Source of the DNA: Rhodopseudomonas sp.
GTDB lineage: Bacteria > Pseudomonadota > Alphaproteobacteria > Rhizobiales > Xanthobacteraceae
NCBI GenBank assembly: GCA_016124795.1
Contig: WGNB01000001.1
Coordinates: 224,659 to 288,658, forward strand
DNA: 64,000 bases
Reading direction: 5' to 3'
Part shown: positions 51,764 through 60,205 of the stretch, piece by piece
Layout of the letters: each line of letters opens with the position of its first letter
Numbering within the stretch: the first letter of the stretch is position 1
The notes under the pieces: model-generated
What the model was told of the DNA's origin: nothing
Database searches by the model: none
Seen by the model: the letters and a program-made list of their open reading frames with translations, nothing else
Made by a program: the position numbers and the translations under genes

Positions 51764-52930
51764 ATGGTCGATATGGGCGCGGTTATCGCCGGTTATTCCG
51801 AAACCAAAGTTGTATTCAAAAGCGGCCGCAGTGCCTATGACCTGGCAGGCGAGGCTTTCGCCGCGCTGCTGCAAAGTACCGGGCTTGAAAAGCACGAAAT
51901 CGACGGTCTGTCGGTCACGTTTCCGCTCAGCGAAGCGGCCAACCCGTTCTTCGCCTGTTACATGAGCGAAGCGCTCGGGTTGACCCCGCGCTGGCTGAAC
52001 CTGAGCGCGCTGGGCGGTTGCTCGGCGGTCGGTGGCGTGGCCCGCGCCGCGTCCGCGCTGCGTGAAGGATCGTGCAAGTTCGCGGTGGTCCTGTCGGCCG
52101 ATGCGCCGAGTACGGCATGGCGATCGAATTATGGCGCCTATCGTAGCGAGTTCCAGGACCCGCCGGGCGTGCAAGGACCTCCGGCGACGTTTGGCCTGTT
52201 GATGAGCCGTTACGACCACCAGTTCGGGCTGAAACCGGAGGCGCTCGGCAAGATCGCCATCACCCAGCGCGCGAATGCCGTCAATAATCCGAACGCGCTG
52301 GACAAGTTCAGAACGCCGTTGACGATGGAAGACTACCTTTCGTCGCGCATGATCGCCGATCCGTTGCGCATTCTCGATTGCGTGATGTTCTGCGACGGCG
52401 CCAATGCGTTTCTGGTGACGACCCCGGAACATGCCCGCGAACGCGGGTTGGACAAGACGGTCAAGGCCAAGGCCTATGCCGAGGTGACCAATTTCAAAGG
52501 CGACGAATCCTGTCCCGATATCACCGAGAGCGGCTTCTCTGCGATTGCGTCCGAACTATATCGCAAGGCCGGCATGACGCCCGGCGATATTCGAATGTTC
52601 CAGCCTTATGACGACTTCACAATCGCGGTCCTGATGCAGTTGGAGGCGTTCGGCTTTTGCGAGCGCGGCAAGGGGTCGGACTATGTTCTGAACACCGATC
52701 TGTCGGTTCGCGGGCAGTTGCCGCTCAATACCGGCGGCGGCCAGATTTCGGTCGGCCAGCCGGGTCTGGCCAGCGGCGGACTGAATCTTGTCGAGGCCGT
52801 CCGCCAGATGTTTGGCGAAGCGAGCGGGCGTCAGATCGCCGATCCGAGTACGGCTCTGGTGACCGGCATTGGTGTCATTCCTTATGGCCGCAACTGGGGC
52901 ACCAGCGCCGCCATGATTCTGGAGAAGTAA
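51764..52930 (+). CDS. Thiolase-family protein (SCP-x/lipid-transfer type)
   Basis: The 388-residue protein has a thiolase fold of the SCP-x branch. The candidate nucleophile C86 lies in SALGGCSAVGG, and the C-terminal region reads LPLNTGGGQISVGQPG and GIGVIPYGRNWGTS, without the CGGGxG motif of acetyl-CoA thiolases. In steroid and related degradation such proteins pair with a DUF35 partner to make a retro-aldolase or thiolase. The DUF35 gene starts 2 bases after the stop. The start at 51764 has AGAAGGG upstream; the open frame reaches 51662. Confidence 0.84.
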   Translation: MVDMGAVIAGYSETKVVFKSGRSAYDLAGEAFAALLQSTGLEKHEIDGLSVTFPLSEAANPFFACYMSEALGLTPRWLNLSALGGCSAVGGVARAASALREGSCKFAVVLSADAPSTAWRSNYGAYRSEFQDPPGVQGPPATFGLLMSRYDHQFGLKPEALGKIAITQRANAVNNPNALDKFRTPLTMEDYLSSRMIADPLRILDCVMFCDGANAFLVTTPEHARERGLDKTVKAKAYAEVTNFKGDESCPDITESGFSAIASELYRKAGMTPGDIRMFQPYDDFTIAVLMQLEAFGFCERGKGSDYVLNTDLSVRGQLPLNTGGGQISVGQPGLASGGLNLVEAVRQMFGEASGRQIADPSTALVTGIGVIPYGRNWGTSAAMILEK

Positions 52931-52931
52931 T

Positions 52932-53345
52932 ATGAGCGGTGAAAAGCGACGGGTCGCCCCGCAGCCGAACGTTTATGTGCCGACCCAGCCGTTCTGGGAT
53001 GGCGCGCGCGAGGGCAAGCTGGTCCTGCAATATTGCAAGGACACCAACCGGTTTCAGCATTATCCACGGCCGGTCAGCATTTACACCGGCAGCCGCAACC
53101 TCGAATGGCGCGCGGTGTCCGGCCTGGGCGTGATTTACGCATGTACGACGCTGCGGATATCGGGGCCGGGGCTCGAAGGGCGGGTGCCGTTGGAGGTCGC
53201 GACCGTCGAACTGGACGAACAGGTTCGCCTGATCGCCAATATCGCCGATAGCGATCCGGCCCGGATCAGGATCGGCGCGCGCGTGAAGCTGGCCTGGGAC
53301 CGTATCGACGACACGACCAATTATCCGGCCTTCGCCGTGATCTAG
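52932..53345 (+). CDS. DUF35 OB-fold protein with a degenerate zinc ribbon
   Basis: The 137-residue protein matches DUF35 (zinc-ribbon plus OB-fold) partners of SCP-x thiolases. It has FWDGAREGKLVLQYCKDTNR (about 21-40), HYPRPVSIYTGS, EWRAVSGLGVIYACTTLR and DDTTNYPAFAVI. Only one Cys (C35) of the usual four ribbon cysteines remains, so it probably does not bind zinc. It starts 1 base after the thiolase stop and presumably forms a heteromer with it. Confidence 0.87.
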   Translation: MSGEKRRVAPQPNVYVPTQPFWDGAREGKLVLQYCKDTNRFQHYPRPVSIYTGSRNLEWRAVSGLGVIYACTTLRISGPGLEGRVPLEVATVELDEQVRLIANIADSDPARIRIGARVKLAWDRIDDTTNYPAFAVI

Positions 53346-53399
53346 CCCGTTGAACCTGTCGTTAGTGCTGTCCCAAACGGGACGTCCGGAGAAGCGGTG

Positions 53400-54551
53400 A
53401 TGTTGCGTTCGGAATCCGAGGCCGAGCTTGCCTTCCGGCGTGAAGTGCGGGGCTGGTTCGAGCGGGAACTGCCGGCCGAGCTGCGCGACCTGACGTTCCG
53501 GCCGCTGCCGGACATGGTCATGCCGTGGTACAGGAAACTTTCACGGCAAGGATGGATTGCGCCGCATTGGCCGCGCGCATTCGGCGGCATGGATGCCAGC
53601 CCGGTCGAGCAGGTCATTCTCATGGAAGAGGCGGCCCGCATAGGCGCGCCGGAAATTCCGACCCAGGGTCTGAACCAGATCGGGCCGATCCTTCAGCGCT
53701 TTGGCAGCGACGCTCAGAAAGAATTCCACCTGCCGCGCATCCTGAACGGCGATGCGATCTGGTGTCAGGGATATTCCGAGCCGGGGGCGGGTTCCGATCT
53801 GGCATCTTTGCGGACGGCGGGCAGCGTCGAAGGCGACGATGTCGTGGTGACCGGCCACAAGATCTGGACCACCTGGGGCCACCACGCTGACTGGATGTAC
53901 GCCTTGGTCCGCACCAACAAAGACGTCCCGAAACGCGAGGGCATCTCGTTTATTTTGATCGACATGAAATCGTCTGGCGTTCTGCGGCGGCCGATCCGGA
54001 CATTGGCTGACGAGTTCGAATTCTGTGAGGTGTTTCTCGATAAGGTCAGGGTGCCGCGAGCCAATATCGTGGGTGAGCTGAACCGTGGCTGGACCGTGGC
54101 CACGGCGTTGCTGTCGCAGGAGCGTCTGATCCTCGGTTCGCCCGGCAATGCCCTGCGGGCTTATGAACGCCTGCGGCGGCTCGCCCGCGCTCTCGGTACA
54201 AGGTTGTCCGACAGCGACAAGCTTATGATCGCGAAGGCGAGGATTGAGCTCGAAACGCTGATTGCGTCCTTCCTCGATGCCGCGGAGGGCTTCCGCGACG
54301 GCAGGCCTGTCGACTCGTCTTATCTCAAAATTCTGTCAACCGAAACGACCCAATTCATTCTCGATGCGGCCCAGACGGTCAGCGGCGCCTATGCCGGCGT
54401 TAAATTTCCGATGGACGTTGACGGCACGACGATCGATTTCAGCGAATTGTTTCTGCAGTCACGGCGGCTGTCGATCTATGGCGGCTCCAACGAGATTCAA
54501 CGGGACCTGATTGCCCGCAACGTCCTGGCCATGCCGAGGGGGCGCGCTTGA
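53400..54551 (+). CDS. Acyl-CoA dehydrogenase, subunit 1
   Basis: The 383-residue flavoprotein has the ACAD domains in order: N-terminal helical part (PHWPRAFGGMDAS), the substrate/FAD beta-domain (CQGYSEPGAGSDLASLRT, about 119-136; HKIWTTWGHHADWM) and the C-terminal helical domain ending RLSIYGGSNEIQRDLIARNV. GGAGAAG lies upstream; GTG at 53397 is an alternative start. It overlaps the next ACAD gene by one base (TGATG). The pair resembles the heterotetrameric FadE/ChsE enzymes of steroid catabolism. Confidence 0.88.
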   Translation: MLRSESEAELAFRREVRGWFERELPAELRDLTFRPLPDMVMPWYRKLSRQGWIAPHWPRAFGGMDASPVEQVILMEEAARIGAPEIPTQGLNQIGPILQRFGSDAQKEFHLPRILNGDAIWCQGYSEPGAGSDLASLRTAGSVEGDDVVVTGHKIWTTWGHHADWMYALVRTNKDVPKREGISFILIDMKSSGVLRRPIRTLADEFEFCEVFLDKVRVPRANIVGELNRGWTVATALLSQERLILGSPGNALRAYERLRRLARALGTRLSDSDKLMIAKARIELETLIASFLDAAEGFRDGRPVDSSYLKILSTETTQFILDAAQTVSGAYAGVKFPMDVDGTTIDFSELFLQSRRLSIYGGSNEIQRDLIARNVLAMPRGRA

Positions 54552-55582
54552 TGTCAGAGATCGCCGGCGACCAGATGTTGATCAGCGATAACGTGCGGCG
54601 GCTGTTCGACGCGAGCCGGGCACTGCCGCGTGCCCGCGCGGCGGCCGCATGCTGGCCCGACACCGACAGGACCGTGCTGCGAGAGTTCATCGAGATGGGT
54701 TGGCTGTCGCTGTTGTTGCCGGAGGACGACGGCGGCATGGGCGCCAGCGCGATCGATTTCGTCGCGTTGATTGAAAGCCTGGGCGATCTGCTGTTGCCTG
54801 AACCGGTCGGGCCGATGCTCGCCACCGTGTCGTTATTGGCGGCGTGTCAGTCGCCGGCGGCGGACAGACTGTTGAAGGCCGCCCTTGGCGATGAACGGAT
54901 CGTGCTGGCGGCGACGGAAGCGGACCGTTCATTGCAGGGGGATACTAATCATATTGTGTTCGACGCGCATTGGGCCGACGTCGTGGTCTTTGCCACGGGC
55001 GAAACGGAACAGTTTTCGCTGCGCGCCGTTGCGAAGATAGACGTCGACGGTCTTGATGCGCTGGTCCGCAATATTGACGGTGGCTCGCTGTGTTCGGTTC
55101 GCCTCGACGGGTCGATGGGAGAAGAACTGGCGTCGGGCGCGCGGGCTCGCGATATCTTCATGCGGTGCCGGAATATGCAACGGCTGGCGGCGGCGGCCAG
55201 CCTGCTCGGGCTCGTGCGGAAATCGCTGCAAGACGCGATCGATTACGTGAAGCTGCGCCGGCAGTTCGGCGTCGCGGTCGGTAGCTTTCAGGCGCTGCAA
55301 CATCGTGCCGCCACGCTTCATGTCGCCTGCCAAAGCGCGCGGGCCTTGCTCTATGAGGCCGCGCGTACTGTCGGCACGGCGAATGAGGCAGTGGCTTGCG
55401 CTGCCGCGAAGGTGAAAGCCGCCGACACGGCCATGGCGGTCGTCAAGGAGAGCGTTCAATTCCACGGCGCCATCGGCTTTTCGGATGAAGCCGATGTCGC
55501 GCTCTTCTTTCGACGCGCCGTCGCCTTGACGGCGGCCTATGGCACCGCCGAAGCCTGCCATCGCACCTGCTTCGCGGGTTGA
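54551..55582 (+). CDS. Acyl-CoA dehydrogenase, subunit 2
   Basis: The 343-residue protein is a second, more divergent ACAD. It keeps LLLPEDDGGMGASAIDFV (about 53-70), the C-terminal domain RRQFGVAVGSFQALQHRAA (about 234-252) and VQFHGAIGFSDEADVALFFRRA, but lacks the terminal GGSNEIQR motif of subunit 1. That division of FAD and catalytic features is typical of alpha2beta2 ACADs acting on bulky CoA esters. It is the last gene of the plus-strand operon. Confidence 0.87.
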   Translation: MSEIAGDQMLISDNVRRLFDASRALPRARAAAACWPDTDRTVLREFIEMGWLSLLLPEDDGGMGASAIDFVALIESLGDLLLPEPVGPMLATVSLLAACQSPAADRLLKAALGDERIVLAATEADRSLQGDTNHIVFDAHWADVVVFATGETEQFSLRAVAKIDVDGLDALVRNIDGGSLCSVRLDGSMGEELASGARARDIFMRCRNMQRLAAAASLLGLVRKSLQDAIDYVKLRRQFGVAVGSFQALQHRAATLHVACQSARALLYEAARTVGTANEAVACAAAKVKAADTAMAVVKESVQFHGAIGFSDEADVALFFRRAVALTAAYGTAEACHRTCFAG

Positions 55583-55590
55583 CGGTCGTC

Positions 55591-56304
55591 TTACGCCGGG
55601 CCGATCGTGACCGACAGCGGCGTCAGCCCGTCGATGTGGGCATTGATCCGGTCTCCCGGTACGACAGGTCCGACGCCGGCCGGCGTGCCGGTGTAGATCA
55701 GGTCGCCGGGGCGCAGCACATATTGTCGCGACAGTTGCGCGATGATCTCCGGCACGCGCCAGATCATTTCGCGCAGGTCGCCGCGTTGCTGCTCGACGCC
55801 GTTGACGGCCAGCGTGATGGCCCCGGTGGCGGGATGGCCGATGTTGGCGGCCGGATGCAGCGCGCCGCAGGGTGCGGATTCGTCGAAGCTCTTGCCGGGC
55901 TCCCAAGGCAATTGCAGGTCGCGGGCGTCGCGTTGGCGGTCGCGCCGCGTCATGTCAAGGCCGATGGCGTAGCCCCAGACGTGGTTCAAGGCGGAGGCCA
56001 TGTCGATGTTGCGACCGGTCGTCCCTATGGCGGCGACCAGTTCGACCTCGTATTGGAAATCTCCGGTATCCGGCGGATAGGCGATGGTCGCGCCGTCGCC
56101 GACGATGGCATCGCGCGGTTTCTGGAAGAAGAATGGCGGGTCACGCTCGTCGGCTTCCTTCATCTCGCGGATATGGGAAACGTAATTGCGGCCGACGCAA
56201 TAGATCCGGCGCACCGGGAACAGGCCACCACCGACAACGGGTATATTGATGACGTCGACGGCGGGGATAACGAGGGGCGAAGTCGCGGTCACGGCGTCGG
56301 TCAT
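55591..56304 (-). CDS. Fumarylacetoacetate hydrolase-family protein
   Basis: The 237-residue protein has the FAH core: IYCVGRNYVSHIREM (about 34-48), PPFFFQKPRDAIV (about 56-68), metal-binding DFQYEVELVAAIG (about 81-93), and YTGTPAGVGPV. Its length and the FQKP motif fit the short FahD/YcgM-type acylpyruvase branch. It is the last gene of the minus-strand unit that starts with the alpha/beta hydrolase, and it ends 8 bases from the convergent ACAD gene. Its start overlaps the deacetylase stop by 4 bases. Confidence 0.88.
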   Translation of the reverse strand: MTDAVTATSPLVIPAVDVINIPVVGGGLFPVRRIYCVGRNYVSHIREMKEADERDPPFFFQKPRDAIVGDGATIAYPPDTGDFQYEVELVAAIGTTGRNIDMASALNHVWGYAIGLDMTRRDRQRDARDLQLPWEPGKSFDESAPCGALHPAANIGHPATGAITLAVNGVEQQRGDLREMIWRVPEIIAQLSRQYVLRPGDLIYTGTPAGVGPVVPGDRINAHIDGLTPLSVTIGPA

Positions 56305-57200
56305 GCTTGAGCCTGAATGTCGGGATTGCCGCTGGCCTGGCGATACCAGTCGAGGATCTGTTCGCCGTTCCAGTGCAGGACGCCGTCGAATTTGTTGACG
56401 TAATCGTAGATGTCCGCGAGTGGTTTGATCCGGAACGGCTGGCCGCTGATGTAAGGGTGGACGGCGATCGCCATGATTTTTACGCGGTCCTTGCCTTCTT
56501 CGTAGAGCTGATTGAAGGATTCGATTGCGCGTTTATAGAGATGGTCGCTTTCGTGATGCTGGACCAGCATCATCGGAATGTCGTTGAGCTCGACCGTATA
56601 GGGCAGGGTGACCAGCGGTCCCTTGGCGGTTTTGATCACGCTCGGTTCGTCGTCATAGACCCAGTCGCCGATATATTGGATGCCGGCTTCGGCCAGCAAC
56701 TCCGGCGTTTCCAGCGTCTGGGTGAGGCCGGGACCGAGCCAGCCGACCGGCGGCTTGCCGGTGAATTTGGTGATGACGTCCATCGTGCGCCGGATCATTG
56801 CCTTCTGGTCCGGCTCTTTATGGATCGGGCCCTGTTCATAGGCGTGGCCCATGAATTCCCAGCCGTCGTCCTTGGCCTGTTGCGCCACTCGCGGATAATC
56901 CTCGCAGACACGCGCGTTGATCGACAGCGTCGGGCGAATGCCGAGGCGGCGGTAAAGGTCGAAGAAGCGCCAGCAGCCGACCCTCATGCCGTATTCGTGC
57001 CAGCTCCAGTTCGGGACGTCGGGCAACATCACCTGTCCGGTCGGCGCTGGCAGGACCTGACGCGCCATCGGCTTGCCGATATCCCAGACCTCGTAATTGA
57101 CGATGGTCCAGATCACGATCCGGTTATTGCCGGGTAATTTGAGCGGCTGCCGGTCGACAATGGCCGAAAACGGGACGCGCTCACGCGGAAGCATGGTCAT
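56301..57200 (-). CDS. Polysaccharide-deacetylase-fold hydrolase (PuuE/allantoinase-like), paralogue 1
   Basis: The 299-residue NodB-fold protein is of the PuuE/cyclic-imide type rather than a carbohydrate deacetylase. It has VNYEVWDIG in place of the TFDDG motif, HAYEQGPIHKE (about 118-128), a tight GWLGPGLTQTLETPELLAEAG core (from about 152) and TVELNDIPM. Such enzymes hydrolyse cyclic amides or ureides. A related gene lies at 62868-63770. It follows the isochorismatase gene and overlaps the FAH gene by 4 bases. Confidence 0.85.
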   Translation of the reverse strand: MTMLPRERVPFSAIVDRQPLKLPGNNRIVIWTIVNYEVWDIGKPMARQVLPAPTGQVMLPDVPNWSWHEYGMRVGCWRFFDLYRRLGIRPTLSINARVCEDYPRVAQQAKDDGWEFMGHAYEQGPIHKEPDQKAMIRRTMDVITKFTGKPPVGWLGPGLTQTLETPELLAEAGIQYIGDWVYDDEPSVIKTAKGPLVTLPYTVELNDIPMMLVQHHESDHLYKRAIESFNQLYEEGKDRVKIMAIAVHPYISGQPFRIKPLADIYDYVNKFDGVLHWNGEQILDWYRQASGNPDIQAQA

Positions 57201-57239
57201 GGGAAATGCCTGCGGTCTGGTCGAAGGAGGGACGAACGG

Positions 57240-57887
57240 TCACGCCGGCCCGGTCTGTTGCGGCGGGGTGAAGCGCACCATGATGGCATCGGCGGTGGCG
57301 GCTTCGCCAAAGGCGGTGGCGATGACGCGCAGGGCGGCGGCGTGCAGTTCCGGTCCGTCCATGGTGTCGACGCAGTCGGTGACGGCGACGACGGCATAGT
57401 CGCGGCAACAGGCGGCGGCGGCCGTCGCCATGACGCAGGAATTGGTGTTGACGCCGGTGATCAGCACCGTATCGACGCCATGCGAACGCAGGCTGAGGTC
57501 GAGGTCGGTGGCGATGAAGCAGTCATAACGCTTCTTGGCGTCGATGATGAAATCGGACGGGTCAAGCAATTGCGGCATGACCTCGCAGCCGGGCATCCCT
57601 TTGATGTTGTGCTTGAGCACGTTCTTGCGCGGGTTATTGGGATCGGCGGCGCGCGCCCGCCAGGCCGGATTGGACACGATCTCGTCGGAATCGCGATAGG
57701 TCGCGACGCAATGAAAGATCGGAATGCCGGCCGCGCGCGCCCAGGCGAAGAAGCGGGCATTGGCGGCGACGACCCGGGCCGCCGCGTCGCCATCGAGCGG
57801 CATGGTGGCCACAGCAGGGTCGAGATGGCCGCGATGCAGATCGATGGCGACGATGCCCGGTCGGGCATAAGAGGGGCTTGCGGCCAT
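57240..57887 (-). CDS. Isochorismatase-family cysteine hydrolase
   Basis: The 215-residue protein has the Asp-Lys-Cys triad of the isochorismatase superfamily: Asp in VAIDLHRGHLD (about 13-23), Lys in IIDAKKRYDCF (about 114-124) and Cys in TGVNTNSCVMATA (about 143-155). Family members hydrolyse amides such as nicotinamide, N-carbamoylsarcosine and maleamate. It starts 1 base after the alpha/beta hydrolase stop, so it is tightly coupled. Together they suggest stepwise hydrolysis of an N-containing chain. Confidence 0.89.
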   Translation of the reverse strand: MAASPSYARPGIVAIDLHRGHLDPAVATMPLDGDAAARVVAANARFFAWARAAGIPIFHCVATYRDSDEIVSNPAWRARAADPNNPRKNVLKHNIKGMPGCEVMPQLLDPSDFIIDAKKRYDCFIATDLDLSLRSHGVDTVLITGVNTNSCVMATAAAACCRDYAVVAVTDCVDTMDGPELHAAALRVIATAFGEAATADAIMVRFTPPQQTGPA

Positions 57888-57888
57888 G

Positions 57889-59139
57889 TCAGATCAACGG
57901 ATTCCAGGACTTCTGTAACAGCGCCTGCTGGTCGATGCCGAAACGGTCGGCCAGCCAGTCGCACAGTTCTTCCTGACCGATCGTCGGATTGTCGTGCTGA
58001 CAATGCTCGGCGCCGGTCTCGTCGGGATCGAGGATACGCAAAGTGACATCGACGCCATGCGCCTTGGCGTGGTCGTAGGTGGCGCGTGCTGCGGATACGG
58101 TAAGCACGTCGTGGCCGCCATGCACGATCAGATAGGGGCACTTCATGTGTTCGAGATGGCCTTCGAGCGTGAAGGGCTTCATCTTTTCGTGCGCCTCCTT
58201 CATGGTCTTTGCGCCGAGCACCCAGCGGATATGCATGGCCAAGCCGAAATCGTCGCCCTTGTTGCCCCACATGTCGGGCAACGACCACACCGCGCCGTGT
58301 GAGATCACGGCGGCGAGCCGATGTTCGTAGCAGCCGGCGCGCGCGGCGTAATAGCCGCCCATGCTGGAGCCGCAGACCGCGATCCGCTTCGGGTCGACGT
58401 CGTCGCGGGTGAGCAGCCAGTCGATGCATTTGCCGATCGGCACTTCGGTGTCGTGCCGGCTGACGATCCCGTGCCGGCGCAAGGTGCCGCCCTGGCCGGG
58501 GCCGTCGATCATCAGCACCGAGATGCCGCGTTGCAGGCAGCCATGCGCCTGCATGAACCACATTTCGTCTTTGATCGAGTCGAGGCCGCCCATGCAGATC
58601 AGCACCGGCAGCTTGTCGCCGGGGAAGGGCGCGCGGATGAAATAACCGCAGATCGGCTTGCCGTCTTCGTAGGGAATGTCGACCGCTTCGCCCGGCGGGT
58701 TGAGGCGGGCAATGAATTTCTTCGAACAGGCTTCCATCTTCTCGAAGGTCGGCAGCCGGCGCGGATCGGTTGGTTCGAGGTGGAATTCGGCCTGCCGGTA
58801 ATAATCGGCGGCGCGCAGGAAGCAGTTCATCGCGGTGCGGATATGGCCGGCGGCCTCGGAGGCCAGGCCGCGCGCCCAGTTGAAGTCGGCAATGCGCATC
58901 CACTCGGCGTGCCAGCTTTCCAGATCGCCGGGTATCATCCGCTTGGCGGCGAGGAACAATTCGCTGACCGAACCGCCGCCTTCCTGGGTTTCACCGAGGC
59001 CACGGCGGAACTGGTAGGACAGCCAGGGGAATTCCGGCCAGTGGTGCCAGCCGAACGGTTCGTAGTGCGCCGAGCGATCGGCGGTGATCTGCTCGATGGT
59101 GTCGTCGGCGGCGCTGGCATTGGGCTGGAGGGCGGTCAT
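57889..59139 (-). CDS. Alpha/beta hydrolase resembling 2,6-dihydroxypseudooxynicotine hydrolase
   Basis: The 416-residue protein has a helical N-terminal domain (AMNCFLRAADYYRQAEFHLE, about 99-118) followed by an alpha/beta-hydrolase core: the nucleophile in VCGSSMGGYYAARA (about 236-249), the acid in VHGGHDVLTVS and the His in DETGAEHCQHDNP. This architecture matches the C-C bond hydrolase of nicotine degradation and the FrsA/DUF1100 relatives. It heads the four-gene minus-strand unit. Its promoter lies in the GntR-divergent region; TGTATACA occurs 77 bases upstream of the start. Confidence 0.85.
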   Translation of the reverse strand: MTALQPNASAADDTIEQITADRSAHYEPFGWHHWPEFPWLSYQFRRGLGETQEGGGSVSELFLAAKRMIPGDLESWHAEWMRIADFNWARGLASEAAGHIRTAMNCFLRAADYYRQAEFHLEPTDPRRLPTFEKMEACSKKFIARLNPPGEAVDIPYEDGKPICGYFIRAPFPGDKLPVLICMGGLDSIKDEMWFMQAHGCLQRGISVLMIDGPGQGGTLRRHGIVSRHDTEVPIGKCIDWLLTRDDVDPKRIAVCGSSMGGYYAARAGCYEHRLAAVISHGAVWSLPDMWGNKGDDFGLAMHIRWVLGAKTMKEAHEKMKPFTLEGHLEHMKCPYLIVHGGHDVLTVSAARATYDHAKAHGVDVTLRILDPDETGAEHCQHDNPTIGQEELCDWLADRFGIDQQALLQKSWNPLI

Positions 59140-59215
59140 GTCACCTCGGATCGGCGCGGCGGGATGGTCGATTGGCAGCCATCCTTGGCTCTAGGCCCTG
59201 TTTGGTCAAGCAAAA

Positions 59216-59362
59216 TGTATACACTTAGGCCACTGAGTGAATTTTCCTCAGCGCAGCCTCTTTTTTGATATTCAATATTATGACGTTAAAACATATATTT
59301 ATATGTATTCAGCGCCAGTATGTCGCAGGGGCGGTGCACAAATTGTATTCACTTTGTATTTT
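59216..59362. promoter_or_regulatory. AT-rich divergent control region with repeated TGTATnCA elements
   Basis: Between the alpha/beta hydrolase and GntR starts lie TGTATACA (59216-59223, perfect palindrome), TGTATTCA (59304-59311), TGTATTCA (59344-59351) and TGTATTTT (59355-59362). A perfect 16-bp palindrome, ACATATATTTATATGT, covers 59291-59306. FadR-type GntR proteins commonly bind TGTATACA-like dyads, so these are likely GntR operators. The AT-rich stretch contrasts with the GC-rich genes. Confidence 0.65.
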
Positions 59363-59406
59363 CTGCGAAGCCGCTATTGTCGGAATCAGAGCTTGAGCGA
59401 GAAAAA

Positions 59407-60156
59407 ATGATCGAAAAAATCCTGGCCGCCGACCTGCCGGTTCGTGACGAGCAGCCCGCTGGGCGTGACGGTACCCGTTCGCTATCGGTCACGGATCGGT
59501 TGCGCGAAGCCATTCTGCGCGGCGAAACCTCGCCCGGCGCCCGTCTCAACGAAGTTCGCTTGAGCCAGATGCTGGACGTGTCGCGCACGCCGGTGCGTGC
59601 GGCGTTGCAAGTGCTGGCCGGCGAAGGGCTGCTCGACTATCAGCCGAACCGTGGTTACGTCGTGCGGCAGTTTCCGCTATCGGAAATCGTCGACGCTTAC
59701 GACATTCGGGGCCAACTTGAAGGCTTGGCGACGCGCTTTGCCGCCGAGCGCGGCTTCAATGCCGAGGAGCGCGAGATCATCGAGCAAAGCCTGCGCGACG
59801 GCGATGCCTTGCTCGACAAAGGCCATTTCGTCGACGGCGATCTGTCGCGCTATCGCGCCATCAACGGCAATTTCCACGAGACGATTTTAGGCGCGGCCAA
59901 GAACCGCATGCTGAGCGAAATGATCCGTATCTGCCACCATGTGCCGGCTTCTTCGAGCCGGAACATCATCGCTTTCGAATTTCGCGATGTGCGCCGTCGT
60001 CACGACGATCATCACCGCATTTACGAGACGATCCTGGCAGGCGAGCCCTGGCGCGCCGAGTTGCAGATGCGCGAGCATGTCGCGGGCGTGAAGTCGTCGC
60101 TTGTTCAGCAATTGCGGCAGCGCGGCGCCGCCGGCGAGGCGGCGGACGACGAATAA
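59407..60156 (+). CDS. GntR-family regulator (FCD/FadR type)
   Basis: The 249-residue protein has the GntR winged helix: SVTDRLREAILRGETSPGAR (about 27-46), LNEVRLSQMLDVSRTPVRAA (about 47-66) and GLLDYQPNRGYVV. The helical FCD ligand domain follows (FHETILGAAKNRMLSEMIR, about 155-173, then metal-type His in DDHHRIYETI). The start at 59407 has GAGCGAG upstream; an ATG at 59320 would put the repeated operator elements inside the gene. It is divergent from the alpha/beta hydrolase operon and converges on the ABC/formamidase operon. Confidence 0.88.
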   Translation: MIEKILAADLPVRDEQPAGRDGTRSLSVTDRLREAILRGETSPGARLNEVRLSQMLDVSRTPVRAALQVLAGEGLLDYQPNRGYVVRQFPLSEIVDAYDIRGQLEGLATRFAAERGFNAEEREIIEQSLRDGDALLDKGHFVDGDLSRYRAINGNFHETILGAAKNRMLSEMIRICHHVPASSSRNIIAFEFRDVRRRHDDHHRIYETILAGEPWRAELQMREHVAGVKSSLVQQLRQRGAAGEAADDE

Positions 60157-60184
60157 AAAACGGCCCGGGCAAGGGCCCGGGCCG
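60155..60184 (-). terminator. Rho-independent terminator of the minus-strand ABC operon
   Basis: CGGCCCGGGC and GCCCGGGCCG (60161-60170, 60175-60184) form a perfect 10-bp stem with loop AAGG. On the minus strand it is followed by TTTTTT (60155-60160), the classic intrinsic terminator form. It ends the operon whose last gene stops at 60206 and abuts the GntR stop on the other strand. Confidence 0.88.
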
Positions 60185-60205
60185 CTGATCCCGACGTGTT
60201 GAGAG

